A stretch of 64,000 nucleotides of DNA, taken from positions 49,242-113,241 of the forward strand of contig JAULYZ010000004.1 in assembly GCA_032117595.1 (NCBI GenBank), written 5' to 3'. A program made the position numbers and the translations under genes. Position 1 is the stretch's first letter, and each line of letters starts with the position of its first letter. The notes under the pieces are model-generated. The model worked only from the letters and a program-made list of their open reading frames with translations. It was not told the origin of the DNA and searched no databases. Of the stretch, positions 1 to 7,835 are shown in pieces. Source of the stretch: WLJO01 sp032117595. GTDB taxonomy: Bacteria; Actinomycetota; Acidimicrobiia; Acidimicrobiales; Ilumatobacteraceae.

Positions 1-1
1 C

Positions 2-316
2 AACATCTCCGCGCTCGGCCGAGTAGTGCAGGATCCTGCGGCGGGCGGGCGGCGCGTGGTGGGGTCCACCGATATGGGGAACGTCAGTTATTTGGTTCCT
101 TCGATCCACCCGATGATCGGGGTGGCGCCCGAGGGCGTCGCGATTCACACTGCAGAGTTCGCCCGATGGGCAGCCTCGTCTGCGGGTGATGCAGCGGTCA
201 TCGACGGGGCCAAGGCGCTGGCGATGACGGCGGTGGATCTCTGGCTCGATCCGGTACTGCTCGACGGGGTTCGTTCAGCCTTCGGTCCGGGACCCGATCG
301 CTCTGTTCTGTCCTGA
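2..316 (+). CDS. M20-family amidohydrolase, C-terminal end (partial)
   Basis: The reading frame is open from the window edge, so only the last 104 residues are seen. They contain the M20 metallopeptidase/amidohydrolase ending: STDMGNVSYLVPSIHPMIG, where Asp and Met precede the VPSIHP turn, then HTAEFARWAAS and an Ala-rich helix DGAKALAMTA. In AbgB and IAA-amino-acid hydrolase relatives the His of the IHP and HT motifs lie at the dimetal active site, which hydrolyses an amide such as an N-acyl amino acid. The internal GTG at 26 is not the start; the true start is upstream of the window. Substrate cannot be told. The next gene begins 83 bases on, on the same strand. Confidence 0.8.
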   Translation, partial: NISALGRVVQDPAAGGRRVVGSTDMGNVSYLVPSIHPMIGVAPEGVAIHTAEFARWAASSAGDAAVIDGAKALAMTAVDLWLDPVLLDGVRSAFGPGPDRSVLS

Positions 317-399
317 CCAGGCGGACGGTTCAACCCCCCTGACCTGCGAGGATTCAACCTCGCAGAAGATGCCCGAAACGGCGGGGCCGGCCACCTACC

Positions 400-2043
400 A
401 TGACCGCCGGTGAGGCGGCACGGGAGCAGACGGCGGTGACGGTCTACGTCCCGGAGGAGTACACGGCAGAGGAGTCAGAGATTCTTCGCCGCTACTTCAC
501 GAATCTGGATGGCCCGGTGTTCGCGCTCGTGAACCTTCCCGAGGTCGTGAAGGGCGCCCTGTTCGCCCGGTACTCGCGGAGCGCAAAGAGTCTCCGCCGG
601 CTGTTCTTGGATGAGTTCGTGGGTGACCTCGACATCTCGGGTGACCAGACGGTGGATGCCACGGTGGGCCTTCATCGGGCAGAAGAGCTCTACGAGCGGG
701 TCTTCCTGGAGTACGGCGACGATTCGGTTGCGCAACTCGGTGGGGTGCATCTTGCGTGCGAGCAGGCCTCGAACGTGCTCACGAAGGTGCTCGAGTGGGG
801 TCGATTGATGAGCTACCTCGAGCAGAGCACCCGCTACATCGCTTACGACGCACGACTCGGCGGTCGCTACCGCTTCTACCGGGACCCGGTGGTGCTTGCG
901 AGCAGGGTGGGTGCCCGGTACGTGGGCGATATGGACCGGATGTTCGACGCGTACAGCGAACTCGTGACCGAGGTGACCGAGCACGTCCGGTCCACCGTGC
1001 CGCGAGATCCGCGGGACTCCGACTTTGTCTATCGTCAGGCCACGCGGGCCAAGGCGCTCGATGCGGTTCGCGGCCTCCTGCCCGCAGCCAGTCTCTCCAA
1101 CGTGGGGATCTACGGATCGGGTCAGGCGTTCGAGGCGCTGCTGCTCCGAATGCGCGCTCATCCGCTCCCGGAGGCTCGCCAGTACGCCGACATGATGCTT
1201 CACGAGATGCGCAAGGTGATCCCGAGTTTCTTGCGCCGAGTCGACGTTGCAGATCGCGGTGTTCGCTGGAGTCGCTATCTCGAGGACACGCGGGTGGACA
1301 CTGCGGATGTGGTTCACCGCCTCTTCGGGGACGCGGTCGTCGACCCGGCGCCCGGTGTGGCGCTGGTCGATTTTGACCCCGAGGGCGAGGACAAGGTGCT
1401 GGCGGCGGTGTGCTACCCGCACACGAACCTGCCGGAGGACCAGATCCTCGAGCGCGTTCGTCGCCTGTCGACCGATGATCGTGTGGCCCTGCTGCGTGCT
1501 TATATCGGCGACCGCAGCGCGAATCGTCGCCACAAGCCCGGGCGAGCCTTCGAGCGGACCGACTACCGCTTCGACGTGCTCTCCGACTACGGCGCATTCC
1601 GCGATCTGCAGCGGCACCGACTGCTCACCATCGAGTGGCAACCACTGACGCCGTATCACGGCTACTCGCGGCCTGAACTGGTCGATGAGGCTGGGGTCGC
1701 AGATCGTTTCGACGAGGTGATGGATCGCTCTGCCGCGCTCTACGACCTCATGGCCCCCGAATTCCCGGTGCAGGCTCAGTACGCAGTCTCGATGGCGTAC
1801 CGCGTTCGGTATGTCATGCAGTTCAACGCTCGCGAGGCGATACACCTGCTGGAGCTGCGTTCCAGTCCGCAGGGACATCCGGCCTACCGGCGTGTGGCGC
1901 TCACCATGCATCGCCTCATCGCCGAACAGGCAGGACACCGGGCGATTGCGGCCGCGATGACGCATATCACCGAAGCCGCTCCCGGTCTCGAGCGCCTCGA
2001 GGCCGAGCGTCGGGCCGAGCAGCGTCGACTCCGACCCGACTGA
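400..2043 (+). CDS. Tandem ThyX-like (FAD-dependent thymidylate synthase family) protein
   Basis: 547 residues, about twice the size of ThyX (about 230-250). Two ThyX-like halves can be read. In the first, residues 136-150 (MSYLEQSTRYIAYD) match the end of the ThyX signature RHRxxSxNxxSxRY but lack its RHR, and residues 213-250 (RAKALDAVRGLLPAA...) match the helix after it. The second half has QRHRLLTIEWQPL at 404-416, with the RHR but without the classic Ser residues, and a C-terminal LRSSPQGHPAYR at 486-497 like the ThyX dUMP/FAD-binding end. ThyX makes dTMP from dUMP with FAD and methylene-tetrahydrofolate. Whether this fusion is a working synthase is uncertain because each half keeps only part of the signature. 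ATG start at 400; no clear ribosome site. Confidence 0.75.
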   Translation: MTAGEAAREQTAVTVYVPEEYTAEESEILRRYFTNLDGPVFALVNLPEVVKGALFARYSRSAKSLRRLFLDEFVGDLDISGDQTVDATVGLHRAEELYERVFLEYGDDSVAQLGGVHLACEQASNVLTKVLEWGRLMSYLEQSTRYIAYDARLGGRYRFYRDPVVLASRVGARYVGDMDRMFDAYSELVTEVTEHVRSTVPRDPRDSDFVYRQATRAKALDAVRGLLPAASLSNVGIYGSGQAFEALLLRMRAHPLPEARQYADMMLHEMRKVIPSFLRRVDVADRGVRWSRYLEDTRVDTADVVHRLFGDAVVDPAPGVALVDFDPEGEDKVLAAVCYPHTNLPEDQILERVRRLSTDDRVALLRAYIGDRSANRRHKPGRAFERTDYRFDVLSDYGAFRDLQRHRLLTIEWQPLTPYHGYSRPELVDEAGVADRFDEVMDRSAALYDLMAPEFPVQAQYAVSMAYRVRYVMQFNAREAIHLLELRSSPQGHPAYRRVALTMHRLIAEQAGHRAIAAAMTHITEAAPGLERLEAERRAEQRRLRPD

Positions 2044-2052
2044 ATCCGGGTT

Positions 2053-2071
2053 CGCCCGGGCCCTCCGGGCG
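2053..2071 (+). terminator. GC-rich hairpin after the ThyX-like gene
   Basis: Seven-base perfect inverted repeat CGCCCGG / CCGGGCG with a five-base loop, nine bases after the stop codon. There is no T-run after it, so it would be an L-shaped or weak terminator at best. Confidence 0.3.
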
Positions 2072-2195
2072 GGATGGCACCCCGTTGGGGGACGTACGTC
2101 ACAGCGAGGGCGTTGCGGTGCGTTCGGTGGTGTGCAATCCGAGGACACAACGTATGATGCGCGCCCGCGAGGGGCGTCAGGTGGAGAGGACAGGA

Positions 2196-2675
2196 ATGGC
2201 CGACGACGAGATCGACGACGAGACCGACGAGGAAGAGCTGGACGAAGTGATCGCGGACGATGATGCCGAACTCGATCCGGACGAACTCGACGAGGACTTC
2301 GAGGAACTCGAGGAGGACGACGAATTCGGCGATGACGACGCGGCCGAGGGCGATGACGACGAGGACGAGGCCGGTGTCGCTCAGCCTCGTCGCCGTGCCG
2401 GCGAGGACGAGGACGAGGACGAGGACCTGCTCGCTCCCGACGACGTCGAGGCCGATCTCGACACGATTCTCAAGGACCGTCTTGTGGCCGCCGCCGAGGA
2501 GGGCGAGGACGAGGACGAGGAGGTCGAGACAGACGACCGAGGCTCGGAGACTGATCGTCTTCAGCCGAAGCGCGCGGACGAGACCCTCTGCAAGACGTGT
2601 TTCTTGTTGGTCCGTCGGAACGCTCCGGGATGCCCGGTCGGTGACGACACCTGTCCGCTGTTCACGGGCTCATGA
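2196..2675 (+). CDS. Acidic protein with C-terminal zinc knuckle (DUF4193-like)
   Basis: 159 residues. The ATG at 2196 is preceded by a purine-rich GGAGAGGA; the frame remains open upstream but that part is not protein-like. Residues 1-125 are almost only Asp, Glu and short hydrophobics, so strongly acidic and probably disordered. The end has CKTC followed by two more Cys in GCPVGDDTCP, a four-Cys zinc-binding pattern resembling the end of actinobacterial DUF4193 proteins (CSSCFLVHHR type). Function is unknown. The following gene overlaps by four bases (ATGA), so the two are probably translated together. Confidence 0.7.
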   Translation: MADDEIDDETDEEELDEVIADDDAELDPDELDEDFEELEEDDEFGDDDAAEGDDDEDEAGVAQPRRRAGEDEDEDEDLLAPDDVEADLDTILKDRLVAAAEEGEDEDEEVETDDRGSETDRLQPKRADETLCKTCFLLVRRNAPGCPVGDDTCPLFTGS

Positions 2676-3193
2676 GCGAGCACTCGTCCCCGCGTCCGTC
2701 TGCTGTCGAGGTGGTGCTCTTCGCGCCGATCGGCGCGGCTCTGGCCCTGCGTGACAACGCTCCGCAGTGGGCATCGCAGGGGCGCGCCCGGGTCGAGACC
2801 CGGATCCGTGTGGCCAAGATGATCGGTGAGTTTGCGGTCCGCACCGGTATCAAAGAGTTGGAGCGCCGGGTCGCAGGCCGGTTCCCGAGTCGGGACACCT
2901 CGTCGTCGAGCGACGCCGAAACCCAAACGGCCTCGAACCACGTCGAGACGAGCGACGCGGGTGCCTCCACCACCAGTTCGGCGAGCGCCCCGGCCCCCGT
3001 CCACTCCCTGTTACCTGGTCCGCCCGTAGCCTCCCTGCCCATTCCTTCGTATGACTCGCTCGCTGCATCTCAGGTGGTTGAGCGACTCGAGGGACTCTCG
3101 TCCGATGAGCTCGAGTCGGTGCGCGCATACGAACTCGCCGGTCGGCACCGTCAGACGGTTCTGCACCGCATCGACCAACTCCGGGAGTCATGA
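2672..3193 (+). CDS. Conserved actinobacterial protein of unknown function
   Basis: 173 residues. Residues 12-60 form a short hydrophobic stretch and helix (VVLFAPIGAALALRD, then VAKMIGEFAVRTGI). The middle is Ser/Thr/Pro-rich and low in complexity. The C-terminal 35 residues (SSDELESVRAYELAGRHRQ) form a compact helical motif common at the ends of small actinobacterial proteins, some of which are annotated as lipid-droplet-associated; this link comes from memory of the family and is weak. It overlaps the genes before and after by four bases (ATGA each), within a five-gene plus-strand run ending at 4061. Confidence 0.6.
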   Translation: MSEHSSPRPSAVEVVLFAPIGAALALRDNAPQWASQGRARVETRIRVAKMIGEFAVRTGIKELERRVAGRFPSRDTSSSSDAETQTASNHVETSDAGASTTSSASAPAPVHSLLPGPPVASLPIPSYDSLAASQVVERLEGLSSDELESVRAYELAGRHRQTVLHRIDQLRES

Positions 3194-3645
3194 ACACCTT
3201 CGTCCGGCCCGCCTCGGCGTCGGACCTCGCTGACCTCGTCGAGTGCGAGTCCCAGTACCGGATGGCCGTCGGCGCCGTCGAGCGCGGAGGCGCAGAACTG
3301 CTCGCTGAGTCGCCCGTCGCAGGGCCGTCGGGCTGGGGTGGTCGGCTCGAGAACCCCGAGTGGGAAGTGGTGGTCGGCGGTATCGACGGAGTGGTACTGG
3401 GGCTCTGCGCTGGGCGACTGGATCCCGGGACACATACTGCGCGGATTGCGCTGCTCTGGGTTCATCCCGGAGCCCGCGAAGTGGGTCTGGGTGAGGATCT
3501 CCTCACGTCGTTCAGCGAGGCCGTCCGCGCCAGTGGGGCGACCCGTATCGAGGCCGTAGCGCTTCCCGGTGACCGAGACACCAAGAACCTCTTCGAACGG
3601 GCCGGCCTCGTCGCCCGCCTCATCGTCGTGAGCTCGCGTCTGTGA
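3190..3645 (+). CDS. GNAT-family N-acetyltransferase
   Basis: 151 residues, the usual length for a single GNAT domain. The central strand ARIALLWVHPGAREVGLGED carries the acetyl-CoA pyrophosphate-binding loop (R/Q-x-x-G-x-G/A, here REVGLGE), followed by a helix and the C-terminal ARLIVV strand. The N-terminal VRPASASDLADL is the typical first strand and helix. These enzymes transfer an acetyl group from acetyl-CoA to an amine; the acceptor cannot be predicted. It overlaps the preceding gene by ATGA and the Nudix gene by GTGA. Confidence 0.8.
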   Translation: MNTFVRPASASDLADLVECESQYRMAVGAVERGGAELLAESPVAGPSGWGGRLENPEWEVVVGGIDGVVLGLCAGRLDPGTHTARIALLWVHPGAREVGLGEDLLTSFSEAVRASGATRIEAVALPGDRDTKNLFERAGLVARLIVVSSRL

Positions 3646-4061
3646 GTGCGGGTAACGGTCATCCGGAGGTCTGTGTCGGAACCGTGGTGATCGCAGGCGA
3701 CCACGTGCTGCTGATCCGTCGGGGTCGAGGCGCAGCAGTGGGGCTCTGGAGCGTGCCGGGCGGACGCGTCGAGTTCGGTGAATCGCTCGAGACTGCGGCA
3801 CTGCGCGAGCTCGCCGAGGAGACCGGCCTGACTGCGCCGTCGGCTACCTACCTCGGACATGTGGAGCGAATGGACGACACGTGGCACTTCGTGATCCATG
3901 ACTACCTCGTTCGTCTCGACTCCATCCCGAGTGATCCGCTGCTCGCCGGAGACGATGCCACCGACGCCGCTTGGGTGCCTCTCGATGCACTCGCCGATCA
4001 TGACGGCGTCGTGCCAGGTCTGGTGGAGTTCCTGCGCGAGCACCGCGTGCTCGGCCCGTGA
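3642..4061 (+). CDS. Nudix hydrolase
   Basis: 139 residues starting at GTG 3642, which overlaps the stop of the acetyltransferase gene. The full Nudix box GX5EX7REUXEEXGU is present at residues 41-63 (GRVEFGE...RELAEETGL). The length and the VPGGRVEFGESLETAA context are those of small MutT/ADP-ribose-type hydrolases that split nucleoside diphosphates linked to another moiety. Substrate is not predictable. It converges with the crotonase gene that ends at 4069. Confidence 0.88.
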   Translation: MSAGNGHPEVCVGTVVIAGDHVLLIRRGRGAAVGLWSVPGGRVEFGESLETAALRELAEETGLTAPSATYLGHVERMDDTWHFVIHDYLVRLDSIPSDPLLAGDDATDAAWVPLDALADHDGVVPGLVEFLREHRVLGP

Positions 4062-4068
4062 CGCCTGG

Positions 4069-4854
4069 TCAGGCACCCTTCCAGTTCGGGGTGCGCTTCT
4101 CGATGAAGGCCGTGAGGCCCTCCTTGGTGTCCTCGCTCGCCAGCACTCCGGCGAAGACCTCGTTGGTGAGGCGCTTGAGCGTGTCGTCGTTCTCGTACGC
4201 CGAGGCGAGGACCACCTTGCGGCTTGCCCAGACAGCGAGTGGGGCGTTTGCGGTGATCTGCCCCGCAAGGCGCAGCGCCTCGTCGACGGCCTGACCGGGT
4301 TCCACCAGTCGACTGATCAACCCGAGTTGGTAGGCGCGTTCGGCGGGAATCGGCTCGCCAGTAAGGATCGCTTCCATCGCGGCCGCTTGACCGATCGCAC
4401 GAGGGAGACGGAACAACCCGCCTGCGCCCGCGATGAGATTGCGTTTCACCTCGGCGAGCCCGAACGATGATCGCGTCGTGGCGACCACCAAGTCGCACGC
4501 CAGCGTCAGTTCCAGCCCGCCGGCAGTAGCGAGGCCGTCAACGGCGGCAATCACCGGCTTGCGCCGCTCCCGGTAGACGAAGCCACCGAAACCACCGCGC
4601 TTGGTGTTGAGGCGAGCGCCGTCACCGGAGTTGACGGCCTTCAGGTCTGCGCCCGCACAAAAGACGGGTCGCTCCTGACCGTCGGTGTTCGCCCGAAGGA
4701 TCCCGACCCACACCGACGTGTCATCTTCCATGCGGTCCACGGCCGCCTCGAGGGCCGCGGCCAACTCGCCGTTGACGGCGTTGCGGGCGTCAGGGCGGTT
4801 CAGCGTGATGAGCGCGACACGACCCTGGCTTTCGTACTGGACGATGTCGGTCAC
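4069..4854 (-). CDS. Enoyl-CoA hydratase/isomerase family protein (crotonase)
   Basis: 261 residues, full crotonase length. The oxyanion-hole segments are FCAGADLKA near residue 70 and TAGGLELTLACDLV near residue 110. Glutamates at both catalytic positions of enoyl-CoA hydratase appear kept: AEVKRNLIAGAGG and AMEAILTGE. It probably hydrates 2-enoyl-CoA in beta-oxidation or a related acyl-CoA pathway. It starts inside the stop codon of the upstream RG-rich gene (ATGA), so they are co-transcribed. A second crotonase at 8690-9502 is clearly diverged. Confidence 0.88.
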   Translation of the reverse strand: MTDIVQYESQGRVALITLNRPDARNAVNGELAAALEAAVDRMEDDTSVWVGILRANTDGQERPVFCAGADLKAVNSGDGARLNTKRGGFGGFVYRERRKPVIAAVDGLATAGGLELTLACDLVVATTRSSFGLAEVKRNLIAGAGGLFRLPRAIGQAAAMEAILTGEPIPAERAYQLGLISRLVEPGQAVDEALRLAGQITANAPLAVWASRKVVLASAYENDDTLKRLTNEVFAGVLASEDTKEGLTAFIEKRTPNWKGA

Positions 4855-6338
4855 AGCGTCGGCTCTGTCTCGGCGTTGGCGTCTGCCGCAGCGGCGTGCG
4901 TCGGTTCGGCGCTCGGCACGGGCTCAACCGCGCTCGGGGCCTCGGGAGCGGGATCAGGCGCAGCGGCGTCGGGCGCCGGCGGGGCTGCTACGGGGCGGGC
5001 ATTGCCGCGCACGCCGGGCTCAGCGGGGCGTTGGGCTGGCTTTCGCTCGGGCCGCCGCGGCCCACGGGGCGGCTTGGGCATCGGGGTTCCCGGGGCGACG
5101 GACACGCCAAAGAGTGCTGCAATTTGCGGAACGGCCGGGGCGAGGCGCGTGATCGTGGTGCGGAGTTCGTCGCTGACCTGAGTCGGTGCAGCGGCGGGTG
5201 TGACGAGCGTCCTCACGGGTGAGAAGGCCACTGACTCGACCAGAGCGATCCAGCGTTCGCTGGAGGCGTCGGCCGTAAGACCTGCCGCGGCAGCCCCGGC
5301 GAGGCGTGCAGCGAGTTCCTCGGGCAGACGAGTACCGGCCTTGGGCGGTTCACCAGCCATCTTGAGCGCACGGACCACTCTGCCGATCTCGACCGCTGTT
5401 GCGATGTCTTCGAGCCATTCACCCATCGCTTTCTCCTGCTTGGCGGCGAGGGCTGTCTTCAGAGTGGCGGCCAGTGAACGCGTCGATTCGTCACGCACGA
5501 TGATGGGATCCTCGCCCGATGCAACGACGGATCGCAGATCTTTCAGGTCGAGGTCATCGAGGTCGCGCTGTGCAGCCTCTGCGCGGTCGAGCCATTCGGC
5601 GACGCGTAGTTTGGGCATGAGTTCCTCGGCCATGCGCATGACCGAGGGCTCCGGCATCTCGGGCTTCCCCTCTGCCTTCAGTTGCGTGTTGTGCTCCCGG
5701 ATGCGCTGGCGCACGGCCGCCTGACCCTGAAGCGCAAGTTCCGCAATCGCGCGCTGTTCCTCGGGAATCGCTGCAAGCACCTCGGTGCGGTGCGCGCGTC
5801 CGGGCTTCAGACGCTTTGCCTTGGGGCGCTGTGGCATCTCGGGCGGGGGAGCGAAGTGGGGGCGCTGTTCGCGCCGTTCACGCGGAGGTCGATCTCCGCG
5901 AGGTGCTCGTGCCTCACCTTCGGGACCACGACGGCTGTCGCCACGGTCGTTGCGATCTCGCGGCTCTCGACCCTCTCTCGGTGCCCGGCGATCACCGCGA
6001 CCATCGCCCCCCGGTCGGTCCCGTCGGGGCCGCCGGCCGTCGCCGGAACGGTCGCGCTGGGCCAACTGCACGCTGATCGGCTCGAAGGGTCGATCGGACG
6101 GCTTGATCTCGAGTCGATTCGGTTCCTTGCGCACTCGGCCACCGCCGGCGACCGAGAGGATCGTGATGCCGTCGACATCGAGATCGGCCTCGGCCTTGAG
6201 AACGTCGCCGACCTTTGCCCCACCGGGAAGGATGCCGCCATCGAGTACCCCCTTGGGCTCTCGTGCACCCGCAGCTCGCCAGGTCCAGGTCCCGTCGGGG
6301 CGCGTGCTTGTCAACTCGATGTCGATCCGTCGGGACAT
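4851..6338 (-). CDS. Uncharacterised RG-rich protein with N-terminal beta domain
   Basis: 495 residues; not a family I can name. Residues 1-95 look like a small beta-barrel (TWTWRAAGAREPKGVLDGG ... VGDVLKAEADLDVDGITILSV). Residues 96-170 are a highly basic Arg/Gly/Asp linker (GRRPRRDRPGGDGRGDRR and similar) of the kind that binds RNA. Residues 180-405 are predicted helical (IPEEQRAIAELALQGQAAV, EWLEDIATAVEIGRVVRAL). The tail is Pro/Ala-rich. A nucleic-acid-binding or ribosome-associated role is inferred from composition only. It is divergent from the carbonic-anhydrase-like gene at 6473 and coupled to the downstream crotonase. Confidence 0.65.
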   Translation of the reverse strand: MSRRIDIELTSTRPDGTWTWRAAGAREPKGVLDGGILPGGAKVGDVLKAEADLDVDGITILSVAGGGRVRKEPNRLEIKPSDRPFEPISVQLAQRDRSGDGRRPRRDRPGGDGRGDRRAPREGREPRDRNDRGDSRRGPEGEARAPRGDRPPRERREQRPHFAPPPEMPQRPKAKRLKPGRAHRTEVLAAIPEEQRAIAELALQGQAAVRQRIREHNTQLKAEGKPEMPEPSVMRMAEELMPKLRVAEWLDRAEAAQRDLDDLDLKDLRSVVASGEDPIIVRDESTRSLAATLKTALAAKQEKAMGEWLEDIATAVEIGRVVRALKMAGEPPKAGTRLPEELAARLAGAAAAGLTADASSERWIALVESVAFSPVRTLVTPAAAPTQVSDELRTTITRLAPAVPQIAALFGVSVAPGTPMPKPPRGPRRPERKPAQRPAEPGVRGNARPVAAPPAPDAAAPDPAPEAPSAVEPVPSAEPTHAAAADANAETEPTL

Positions 6339-6472
6339 AGCCGGAAACGCTAGACGCTGGCGGGTGCAATCCCCTACCGGAGCGAGGCAACACCATAGAG
6401 AGCCGCCGGTGTGCGGCCACCGCGACCGGGTCGGGCTGCAGGCCCGGGCGTCGCATCACCTACCGTGAAGGC

Positions 6473-6991
6473 GTGGCCATCTACGCACTCGGATCCAGCG
6501 AACCGTCCATTCATCCCAGCGCTTTTGTTCATCCCGACGCCGTCGTCATCGGGAACGTCACGATCGGAGCGCAGAGCTCGATCTGGCCGTCTGCCGTGCT
6601 CAGGGGCGATGACGGCGCGATTGTGATCGGCGAGCGGACCTCCATTCAGGATGGCTCGGTGCTCCACACCACGTCGCACTCGCCGACGACGGTGGGCAAC
6701 GACTGCGTCGTGGGCCACCTCGTCCATCTCGAGGGCTGCATCATCGAGGACCTTTGCCTGATCGGCGTCGGGTCGATTGTTCTCCATCGGGTTCGGGTGC
6801 GGACCGGTGCGGTGGTGGCAGCAAACTGTGTTCTTCTCAACGACACCGAGGTGCCGGCTGGTGCCTTGGCTGTGGGTACACCAGCGGTCATCAAGGAAGG
6901 TCGCGCCCGCCCCGACGACATCAAGAGCGGCGTGCAGTCGTACCTCCACAAGGTCGATCGTTACGAGCGAGAGCTCCGCCGGATCGACTAG
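6473..6991 (+). CDS. Gamma-carbonic-anhydrase-like left-handed beta-helix protein
   Basis: 172 residues starting at GTG 6473. Hexapeptide repeats (IGNVTIGAQSSIWPSAVLRG and onward) build a left-handed beta-helix, ending in the usual C-terminal helix SYLHKVDRYERELR. The first zinc-ligand motif DGSVLH and the second, VGH, are present. At the place of the third ligand the usual GHxxxxH reads GHLVHLE, so Glu stands where His is expected, with a His two residues before. It may be a metal-site variant or a non-carbonic-anhydrase acyl or scaffold protein of the YrdA/CaiE group. prmA follows ten bases later. Confidence 0.85.
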   Translation: MAIYALGSSEPSIHPSAFVHPDAVVIGNVTIGAQSSIWPSAVLRGDDGAIVIGERTSIQDGSVLHTTSHSPTTVGNDCVVGHLVHLEGCIIEDLCLIGVGSIVLHRVRVRTGAVVAANCVLLNDTEVPAGALAVGTPAVIKEGRARPDDIKSGVQSYLHKVDRYERELRRID

Positions 6992-7001
6992 GGGCCGAAC
7001 C

Positions 7002-7835
7002 GTGCTCCCGAACGATCCGCACGTTCTGGTCGTCGTCGTCGAGTGCACTGTCGGGAACGCTGAGTTGGTGAGCGACCTTCTCTGGTCGCTCGGCGCCGGT
7101 GCGATCGAGGAACGCGCGTCGGGAACGGTCGTCGAGTTGCGCTCCAGTTTCGGCGATGACCACCAAGCCGTGTCGGACCATCTTGCGGAGCACTTGGTCG
7201 ATGTTGGGTGTACGTGGCGCCTCGAGGAGGTTGACCCGACTGTGTCCGAGAGGTGGCGTTCGTTCGTGGGGACGACTCTCGTCGACGACCTGATCTCGGT
7301 TCGCCCATCGTGGATCGTGCCGTCGAGCGAGGCCCGACCGATCGAACTGGTCATCGAACCCGGCTCGACCTTCGGCCTCGGTAATCATCCGACCACTGTG
7401 GCCTCGATCCGTGCGCTTCGCCGGGGGCTTCGCTCGGGCGACGCCGTTCTCGATGTCGGGACCGGTAGCGGGGTGCTGGCGATCGCTGCCGTTCGCCTCG
7501 GGGCCGCTCATGCCCATGGCGTGGACATCACGCCAGCGAGCCTGCAGGTAGTGGCGGACAATGCGGCCCGGAACTCGGTGGCAGGGCGCGTCAGCGTGAG
7601 CACGTCGGCGCTCGCTTCGCTGAACGGTGATCGTTTCGACGTCGTGGTGGCGAACATCCTCGGCCCGACCCTCATCGAGCTTGCTCCCGAGCTGGTGCGC
7701 CTGACCGGCCGGTTGCTGGTGCTCAGCGGTCTGCTCGTCGAGCGGTACGAGCACTTGCTCGAACACATGCATCCGCTCCGGCTCGAGGCAGTCGAGACAG
7801 TCGATGGTTGGGTAGCGCTCAGCCTCGTGCGATGA
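7002..7835 (+). CDS. prmA: Ribosomal protein L11 methyltransferase (PrmA-like)
   Basis: 277 residues from GTG 7002; the longer open frame overlaps the preceding gene and is not coding. The order is an N-terminal ferredoxin-like domain (residues 5-75), the PrmA substrate-proximal motif PGSTFGLGNHPTT, the SAM-binding motif DVGTGSGVLAIAAVRLG near residue 151, and the catalytic VVANILGPTLIELAPEL. This enzyme trimethylates lysines and the N-terminus of ribosomal protein L11. The last 17 bases overlap the end of the convergent ribokinase gene. Confidence 0.88.
   Translation: MLPNDPHVLVVVVECTVGNAELVSDLLWSLGAGAIEERASGTVVELRSSFGDDHQAVSDHLAEHLVDVGCTWRLEEVDPTVSERWRSFVGTTLVDDLISVRPSWIVPSSEARPIELVIEPGSTFGLGNHPTTVASIRALRRGLRSGDAVLDVGTGSGVLAIAAVRLGAAHAHGVDITPASLQVVADNAARNSVAGRVSVSTSALASLNGDRFDVVVANILGPTLIELAPELVRLTGRLLVLSGLLVERYEHLLEHMHPLRLEAVETVDGWVALSLVR

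Noticed and set aside
26..400. GTG 26 as a real start of a 96-residue protein
   Set aside because: The frame continues to the window edge, and M20 homology runs through the GTG, so it is an internal codon.
475..2148. 557-codon open frame antisense to the ThyX-like gene
   Set aside because: It mirrors the coding strand of a clear gene family; its translation is rich in Arg and His with no domain, as expected for an antisense frame in high-GC DNA.
2210..2560. GAC/GAG-rich stretch as a non-coding repeat
   Set aside because: It is the Asp/Glu-rich body of a real protein with a ribosome site and a Cys-rich end.
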